16,796 bases of DNA from Chloroflexota bacterium (GTDB lineage Bacteria > Chloroflexota > UBA6077), in NCBI GenBank assembly GCA_021806765.1, contig JAJZQR010000102.1:1-16796 (forward strand). The letters are read 5' to 3'. Positions 12,304 through 16,796 of this stretch are shown here, piece after piece. A model generated the notes under the pieces. That model was given only the letters and a program-made list of their open reading frames with translations, was not told the origin of the DNA and did no database searches. How positions within the stretch are numbered: position 1 is the first letter of the stretch; the number at the start of each line of letters is the position of its first letter. A program made the position numbers and the translations under genes.

Positions 12304-13095
12304 TTACAACAGTTGATCCAGTATTCCGCGAACGTCATTCGCCGTCCCATCGCCGCCGATCGGGCGTCCCTCAAGCCCAGCTTGGAGGATCTTCAGATCG
12401 TACCGAATGGACCCAATGACGGGTACGCCCGCATTCTCCAGTTCCGCTCTTAGCCTCCCCGCGAGCTCCTCCGACGGAACCTTGGTGAGGATGGCTCGGG
12501 TCGTCTTTATCCCGACCTCGGCGGCCAGGACGCCGATCTTTTTGGCCAGCTCCAATGAGTCGAAAGATGGCTCGGCCACGGCAATCACACTGTCCACGCC
12601 GCTCTCGACGCCTCTCCCAAAATGCTCTATGCCTGCCTCCATATCAACGAGGACCACTTCGTCGTCCTCGGGGATGAGCCTCTTCAGGAACTCGCGGCTC
12701 AGAGCGCCCATCGGGCAGGCACAGCCTTCGAGCGACTGGAGGATCTTGCCCACGGAGACCAGCTTGATGCCGTCCTTCTCCACGACGTAGGGCGGCTCGA
12801 GGTCACTAATGTGGACTTGCTCCCGCGTGAGGACACTCCTGGCGGGCTCGGAGCCCTCCGAGAAGGTCTCAAACACCTTCTTCTTTCCGCCGACTAGACC
12901 CAGCAGGGGTTCGGGCCTCTCATCGAAACCCAGGATCCGATACAGCCCCGGGTTGGATTCATCGGAGTCCACGACCAACACCCGGTACCCTCTATCTCGC
13001 GCGCCGCCTGCCAAAAGGGTGACTGCAGTGCTCTTCCCGCTGCCCCCCTTCCCGCAGACTGCGATCTTCTTCATCCGAATCTCGTTGCCGCCCAT
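12304..13095 (-). CDS. cooC: CooC-type nickel-insertion ATPase (MinD family)
   Basis: The P-loop opens MKKIAVCGKGGSGKSTAV, with the deviant Walker A KGGSGKS. VVDSDESNPGLYRILG and VLVDMEAGIEHFGRGVE (Walker B region) follow, and GCACPMGALSREFL holds the CxC metal site (Cys125 and 127 counted from ATG 13095). These features mark CooC, a dimeric ATPase that inserts Ni into carbon monoxide dehydrogenase or acetyl-CoA synthase. I chose ATG 13095 because GGGAGG lies 11 bases upstream; ATG 13074, at MKKIAV, is the start expected from family alignments and is equally possible. The gene is preceded by a structured leader and a TTATG-type promoter and is followed by cooT. Confidence 0.87.
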   Translation of the reverse strand: MGGNEIRMKKIAVCGKGGSGKSTAVTLLAGGARDRGYRVLVVDSDESNPGLYRILGFDERPEPLLGLVGGKKKVFETFSEGSEPARSVLTREQVHISDLEPPYVVEKDGIKLVSVGKILQSLEGCACPMGALSREFLKRLIPEDDEVVLVDMEAGIEHFGRGVESGVDSVIAVAEPSFDSLELAKKIGVLAAEVGIKTTRAILTKVPSEELAGRLRAELENAGVPVIGSIRYDLKILQAGLEGRPIGGDGTANDVRGILDQLL

Positions 13096-13250
13096 GGGCC
13101 AGAATGCCTCCCATCGCCTCAATATGTTGTCCCCAGACAATGATCACCGGCTCTCACGAGCCGGTGATGGCCGGTGGCCAAACCTCGCCGCCGCGCCCGC
13201 AGCCGGCAGCCCTCCCTGGCCGCGGGGCAGATATGAGCGGAAGCCCATAA
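13096..13250 (-). promoter_or_regulatory. Structured 5' leader of cooC with two hairpins
   Basis: From the predicted start site near 13245 to ATG 13095 there are about 150 untranslated bases. They include a perfect 11-bp stem (13143-13153 with 13158-13168, ATCACCGGCTC, 4-base loop) and next to it TTGTC-N4-GACAA (13126-13139). The ribosome-binding site follows about 20 bases later. I could not match it to a known riboswitch; an attenuator or metal-responsive leader is possible. Confidence 0.4.
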
Positions 13251-13280
13251 CATCCTAGTACGCCGGCCCTCGGCTGTCAA
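13235..13280 (-). promoter_or_regulatory. Promoter and TTATG operator of cooC-cooT
   Basis: On the minus strand TTGACA (13280-13275), 17 bases, TAGGAT (13257-13252) is followed at once by GTTATGGGCTTCCGCTC (13251-13235). The first half-site and spacer match the other copies exactly, while the second half-site is TTCCG. Position relative to the -10 box agrees with the NifX-MinD promoter. Confidence 0.6.
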
Positions 13281-13300
13281 TCAACGCGGAGGGTCGACTC

Positions 13301-13531
13301 GGCTTCAACAGCGCGTTGCTAGCGTTGGCTCCCGAGGGAGAGCGCCCCACATACACCGCAGTGGACACGGTGCTGATCCTGCCTCTGGCCTTCCTACCGC
13401 TGATTGCAGGGCTGCTGCTGCAACGCTGGTCGTACTGGATGCTGTTTTTGCTGGTCGCCGCCTTCGTAGCCTCCGGGGCGATGCTGACCCGGCGACTGCC
13501 GCCGGACGGTCGGCCCGGTGAGGCTGCCTAA
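13301..13531 (+). pseudogene. C-terminal remnant of an MFS transporter
   Basis: The frame reads GFNSALLALAPEGERPTYTA and then a long hydrophobic run (VLILPLAFLPLIAGLLLQ, WMLFLLVAAFVASGAML) ending TRRLPPDGRPGEAA. This is the last two to three helices of a major facilitator transporter: the conserved Ala-Pro-x-Gly-x-Arg-Pro-x-Tyr loop, a Leu-Pro-rich helix and a closing helix. The rest of the protein is missing. Homology begins just beyond the -35 box of the cooC promoter, so a deletion or rearrangement joined the two. A TTG at 13316 could in principle start translation, but no ribosome-binding site is obvious. Confidence 0.65.
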
Positions 13532-13746
13532 GTCATCAGAAGCACTCGTCGCAGCAGAATTGCGCGACGTCCTCCCGGATGTGAGGATGCGATGAACTGG
13601 CGGGTCGAGGAGAGGGCGTCGACAGAGGATGGCGGTCCCGATGAAGATGTAGTACCATCTGCCTGTTCCATAGTCCGGTCGACCAGCGGGTGCTGGGACA
13701 GCAGTTCGGCTGGGACCCTCGCTTCGCGTTCATCACGGGGGCGCCA

Positions 13747-14505
13747 ATGGATCTGGCATCCTTCGTATCTCTGACTGGCATCGGCCTCATCGGCGGCTTC
13801 ATGGCCGGATTCCTCGGCATAAGCGGTGGGGTCATTATGATCCCGCTGCTGCTCTATGTGGCTGCGCTACCGATCAAGCTTGCGACCGGTCTGAGCATGG
13901 CCCAGGCTTTCGCCGCCACGGTGTCTGGGGTGCTGTTTCACCTGGGCAGCCGCACGGTAGACGTGAGGCTTGGCCTCGTCCTCGGTGCGGCCGGGTTGGC
14001 GGGTGCCCTGATCGGGTCCCTCGTCTCGGCTGCCATCGACGGACGAACCCTTCTGAGCCTCTACTTCCTGCTGGTGGTGGCGGCGCTCGTCCTCATGGTG
14101 CTCGGTCCTCGCCGTGATGCGAAGGCGATAGGAGTCTCCGCGAGCCTCTCCCGCGCCGTCCCTGTTGGGCTTGGGGTTGGTGTCCTGGCAGGGATGCTGG
14201 GTGTCGGCGGCGGCTTCGTCCTGATCCCCTTGATGATCCGGGTGCTGCGGGTTCCCATCAAGACGGCCGTGGGCACTTCTCTCCTGGCGATCCTGGCCGT
14301 CACCCTGGCCGGAGGCGCCGGCAAGATTGTCACCGGGCAGTTCGACCTGCCGATGGCTCTCTGCCTGGTGCTGGGGTCCGTTGTCGGAGCTCAACTGGGG
14401 GGGAGGGTGAACGCCATGGTCTCGTCGGGAGCCATCAGGAGGAGCCTCATCCTCCTGCTGATGACCATCATGAGCCGGACGGCCGTCGATCTGCTCGGCA
14501 TTTGA
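13747..14505 (+). CDS. TSUP-family membrane transporter (TauE/SafE type)
   Basis: The protein is 252 residues from ATG 13747. It has two related halves, each opening with a glycine-rich helix: GLIGGFMAGFLGISGGVIMIPLLL (about residues 12-35) and GLGVGVLAGMLGVGGGFVLIPLMI (about 155-178). The G(I/V)(S/G)GGxxxxP motif is diagnostic of TSUP proteins. About eight membrane segments are predicted by eye. Members export or import sulfite, sulfonates, thiosulfate or other small anions; the substrate here is not determinable. The frame stays open upstream to 13645 with a GTG at 13690, but that N-terminus is polar and atypical, so the ATG directly before the first helix is preferred. It is 39 bases from the DUF1847 gene, probably the same operon. 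Confidence 0.85.
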   Translation: MDLASFVSLTGIGLIGGFMAGFLGISGGVIMIPLLLYVAALPIKLATGLSMAQAFAATVSGVLFHLGSRTVDVRLGLVLGAAGLAGALIGSLVSAAIDGRTLLSLYFLLVVAALVLMVLGPRRDAKAIGVSASLSRAVPVGLGVGVLAGMLGVGGGFVLIPLMIRVLRVPIKTAVGTSLLAILAVTLAGGAGKIVTGQFDLPMALCLVLGSVVGAQLGGRVNAMVSSGAIRRSLILLLMTIMSRTAVDLLGI

Positions 14506-14544
14506 ACTCTGAAGAAAACCACCATTGAAGGGAGTTGCCCACCG

Positions 14545-15195
14545 ATGGCCGCATGCGCAGAGTGCAAGATATTCGTCTGCCGATCGGGCCACCTCGAAGC
14601 CGCCCCAGAGAACTGCCCTATGCGCGACGGGAATGTCACCAACACCCGTGAGTTTCTTGCCGAGCCAACCCTGCGCCGGATGGCGCGAGAATCGGCGCTG
14701 GTGGAGGCCGACGGCTACCTGCGCTGGACGAGGGTCGAGGAAACCATGGAGTTCGCCCGCCGGATGGGATACAGGAGGCTGGGGCTAGCTTTTTGCGTTG
14801 GCCTGCGCGAAGAGGCCAACGTGCTGTCCCGTATACTGACGGCCAACGGCTTCGAGGTGGCGTCGGTGGCGTGCAAGAACGGATCCATTCCCAAGGAGGA
14901 GTTGGATATCGACGACTCCCGGAAGGTGAGGCCCGGGAGCTACGAGCCGGTCTGCAACCCCATCGGGCAGGCCATGGTGCTGAATCGCGACGAGACGGAC
15001 TTCAACATCGTCTTCGGGCTCTGTGTGGGCCACGATACCCTCTTCATCAAGCATTCGGAGGCCCCGGTGACCTGTCTGGTGGCCAAGGACCGGGTCATGG
15101 CCCACAACCCCATCGGCGCCATCTATACGAGCCGCGGCTACTACAAGAAGGCGTTGTACGAGGGGCAGAGGGGTCCGGGCCCTGTAACGGACTGA
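14545..15195 (+). CDS. DUF1847 family metal-binding protein
   Basis: The protein is 216 residues from ATG 14545, with AAGGGAG about a dozen bases upstream. The N-terminus has a Cys cluster, MAACAECKIFVCRSG and NCP (Cys4, 7, 12, 24), resembling a zinc ribbon. A helical section follows, then MGYRRLGLAFCVGLREEANVLSRIL, a Rossmann-like strand-helix, EVASVACKNGSIPKEEL, CNPIGQAMVLN, and NIVFGLCVGHDTLFIKHSEAPVTCLVAKDR. This pattern and length match DUF1847, a family of anaerobes and archaea presumed to bind metal through its many conserved Cys, function unknown. The pairing with a TSUP transporter hints at sulfur-anion or metal metabolism; that is inference. Confidence 0.85.
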   Translation: MAACAECKIFVCRSGHLEAAPENCPMRDGNVTNTREFLAEPTLRRMARESALVEADGYLRWTRVEETMEFARRMGYRRLGLAFCVGLREEANVLSRILTANGFEVASVACKNGSIPKEELDIDDSRKVRPGSYEPVCNPIGQAMVLNRDETDFNIVFGLCVGHDTLFIKHSEAPVTCLVAKDRVMAHNPIGAIYTSRGYYKKALYEGQRGPGPVTD

Positions 15196-15260
15196 ACGGC
15201 AAGAGGAGCCAGCGGCGTCGACATGAAGTTGGTGCTCTTTAGGTGCGAAATCCAGACCAA

Positions 15261-16517
15261 TTAGCGACGCCGTCGATGGCGGAGCGCGTAGTAGGCGAGC
15301 CCCGCGAGCGCTATTCCCAGCACGGCCAGCAGCGTGGGCCAGGATATGAAAAGCGCCAGCAGGGCGCAGCCTGCAAGCCCCGCTATCGGGATGGCTGCGG
15401 GGTAAAGTCGCCGGTGTGGTGGCAGCCGCATGGCAGAGATGTTCATTATCCCGTAGTAGACCAGCAGGGCCAGACTGCTCGCCTCTAACGCCGGGCGCAG
15501 GTCCAGCACGCCTGCCAGAACCAGGAGAAGCGCGCCCGCGGCGAGTACCGCGTTTCGGGGGATGCGCTGCGGCTCCGAGAGCCGTCCGAGCCAGCCGGGG
15601 AGGTCTCCCTCGCGGGCCATGGCAAAGGCCAGGCGAGAGACACCCCAGATATCGGTGAGCAGCACCGTGGAGGTCGCGATGAGAGCCCCGGCCGAAAGGA
15701 GTGCGGGGCCGGCCGGGTTGCCAGTGACCGCCATGGCTGCTCGAAGCGGTGCCGTCTCCTCGCCCATCCGCACTGGGCCCAGCGCCCCGAGGGCGGCCAG
15801 GGCAACGGCGAGGTACAGTGCGGTGGTGATGCCGAGGGCCGCCGTGACCGCTCGGGGCAGCGTGGTACGCGGCTCCCGCACCTCCTCGACGATCGTTACC
15901 GGCCGGCCATAGCCGCTGTATGCGAAGAATAGCAGCGCGCTCGCCTGCAACAGCCCGCCCGCGCCATTGATGAAGAATGGCTGCAGACGACTGGCGTCGA
16001 AGACGGATAGGGCCAGCGCGACGAAGGTCACCAGGATCATCAGTTTGATGACCACCAGGACCGCGTTGACGCGGGCGGATAGTCGCACGCCGAGGCTGTT
16101 GACGCCCACCGCAGCGAGCAGGAAGGCGAGGCCAACCACCCGGGGTGGCACGCTGGGCAGGAGGGGCTCGAGATATGCGGCGAAGGTAAGGGCAAAGGTT
16201 GCGCCTGCGGTGAAGTACGAGACCAGCGCCAACCAGCCAGCCACGAACCCCACGGCCGGCGCCAGCAGCCGCCGGCCAAACCGATAGGCTCCGCCCGCAT
16301 ACGGATCGTCCGCACCCAACTCCGCTGCGCTGAGTCCGTTGAAGGTGGCGACGATGGCCCCCATCAGCACCGCCAGCAGCAATGAACCGCCGGTCGTTCC
16401 CGCTGCCACGCCCATAGAGACGTAGACGCCGGCGCCGATCATCGCTCCTATCGCGACGGCCGTCGTCTCTATCAGCCCTAGATGGCGAGTCAGGCGCGGA
16501 CCTTCTGGGTCTTGCAC
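15261..16517 (-). CDS. APC-family amino acid permease
   Basis: The protein is 418 residues from GTG 16517, with CGAGGT upstream. It opens TRHLGLIETTAVAIGAMIGA, the conserved first helix of the amino acid-polyamine-organocation superfamily, with the G-A-G substrate-backbone motif in GAMIGAGVYV. About twelve hydrophobic helices follow, including LSAAELGADDPYAGGAYRFG (the family's PxxGGxY loop) and FFAYSGYGRPVTIVEEVREPRTTLPRAV, the usual Gly-Tyr/Glu-Glu region at helix 6-7. The C-terminus is a short Arg-rich tail (YYALRHRRRR). The transported amino acid or amine cannot be told from sequence. It stands alone, convergent with the DUF1847 gene. A long minus-strand frame overlapping it is a shadow. 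Confidence 0.9.
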   Translation of the reverse strand: MQDPEGPRLTRHLGLIETTAVAIGAMIGAGVYVSMGVAAGTTGGSLLLAVLMGAIVATFNGLSAAELGADDPYAGGAYRFGRRLLAPAVGFVAGWLALVSYFTAGATFALTFAAYLEPLLPSVPPRVVGLAFLLAAVGVNSLGVRLSARVNAVLVVIKLMILVTFVALALSVFDASRLQPFFINGAGGLLQASALLFFAYSGYGRPVTIVEEVREPRTTLPRAVTAALGITTALYLAVALAALGALGPVRMGEETAPLRAAMAVTGNPAGPALLSAGALIATSTVLLTDIWGVSRLAFAMAREGDLPGWLGRLSEPQRIPRNAVLAAGALLLVLAGVLDLRPALEASSLALLVYYGIMNISAMRLPPHRRLYPAAIPIAGLAGCALLALFISWPTLLAVLGIALAGLAYYALRHRRRR

Positions 16518-16669
16518 TCGCTACCTCGCCGTGCCAGGTCGCATCCCTGGGGCTTCCGGCAAGATGCAAGCCCAGCACCCTCTGTTCCCAGAGGATACAT
16601 GTAGGTCCGAGACAGGTGGCTTGCAGTCGGGGTGATTGTGCTGCTGCCCTTGATCCGGATCGGAGGCTC

Positions 16670-16695
16670 GGGCATGGTTCATGGGGACGGGTAGT
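16670..16695 (+). repeat. Fragment of the dispersed intergenic repeat, copy C
   Basis: GGGCATGGTTCAT followed by GGGGACGGGTAG matches the start of the repeat at 2041-2088 (minus strand) and 6962-7007. The rest of the element is missing or diverged. The surrounding 16518-16796 shows no gene. Confidence 0.45.
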
Positions 16696-16720
16696 TGGAG
16701 TTACAGTTTAATGCAACGTC

Positions 16721-16740
16721 ACCCCCGCTTGCGCGGGGGT
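16721..16740. repeat. GC-rich hairpin repeat (ACCCCCGC-TTGC-GCGGGGGT)
   Basis: ACCCCCGC (16721-16728) pairs perfectly with GCGGGGGT (16733-16740). This type of CCCCCGC/GCGGGGG palindrome followed by CCAG is a familiar dispersed intergenic repeat in GC-rich bacterial genomes. A terminator for a gene beyond the right edge is also possible. Confidence 0.5.
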
Positions 16741-16796
16741 CCAGACGTCCCCTCTCCTCGTGAGGCTGCTCCTTCACGCCAACGGGGGGACCCTGG

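Noticed and set aside
13690..13746. N-terminal extension of the TSUP protein from GTG 13690
   Set aside because: The added residues (VLGQQFGWDPRFAFITGAP) are polar and atypical, and no ribosome-binding site precedes the GTG; the ATG at 13747 sits right before the first helix.
13811..13826. GGCATAAGCGG resembling the shared operator motif
   Set aside because: It lies inside the TSUP coding sequence, lacks the second half-site and no promoter is near; chance match.
14785..16578. A 597-codon open frame on the minus strand overlapping the permease
   Set aside because: It is extremely Arg/Pro/Gly-rich without domains, and overlaps both the APC permease and the DUF1847 gene, whose frames are clearly real. 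It is a GC-rich shadow frame.

Overview
The window is GC-rich bacterial chromosome. It uses GTG and TTG starts as well as ATG, and its intergenic spaces carry palindromic repeats containing GTAGGGGCG. The gene mix is HflK/HflC, a cobalamin-dependent methionine synthase reactivation-type protein, MinD-type ATPases with inserted ferredoxin domains, CooC/CooT nickel proteins, and small Cys-rich proteins. This suggests an anaerobe or facultative anaerobe, possibly Chloroflexota-like. That taxonomic guess is an inference from gene content and repeat style only; there is no rRNA or other marker here.

Layout. 1-1042 (minus): a lipoprotein gene followed by a gene resembling the N-terminus of TiaS, cut by the window edge, with a clear promoter at 1075-1102. 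1213-1905 (plus): a MetH-reactivation-like protein with a Cys-rich tail. 1906-2129: palindromic repeats. 2130-4065 (minus): hflK-hflC. 4420-4872 (plus): a zinc-ribbon/BON-domain protein interrupted by an in-frame TAG. 4925-6460 (minus): a soluble PAS-PAS histidine kinase with no adjacent response regulator. 6654-6857 (minus): a His-rich YHS metal-binding protein.

7163-13280 is the most interesting part. It holds a small protein with a Gly-Gly tail, a DUF134-zinc ribbon-NifX-like fusion, a separate NifX-like protein, two overlapping MinD-type ATPases each with two [4Fe-4S] motifs, several tiny Gly-rich or zinc-ribbon proteins and a ferredoxin-like protein. On the opposite strand, converging on these, is a CooC-CooT pair. 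This resembles the orange-protein (ORP) and related MinD/NifX clusters of anaerobes. Three good -35/-10 promoters (before the DUF134 gene, the NifX-MinD operon and cooC) carry the same 16-bp motif, consensus RTTATGRGCKTATGCC, at the predicted transcription start. A fourth copy lies before the Gly-Gly-tail gene. I infer one regulon for metal-cluster handling, perhaps controlled by the DUF134 protein.

13301-13531 is a 5'-truncated relic of an MFS transporter. 13747-15195 (plus) holds a TSUP (TauE/SafE) transporter and a DUF1847 protein. 15261-16517 (minus) is an APC-family amino acid permease. The right end is non-coding, with a repeat fragment and a GC-rich hairpin. I found no tRNA, rRNA, CRISPR array, transposase or phage gene.
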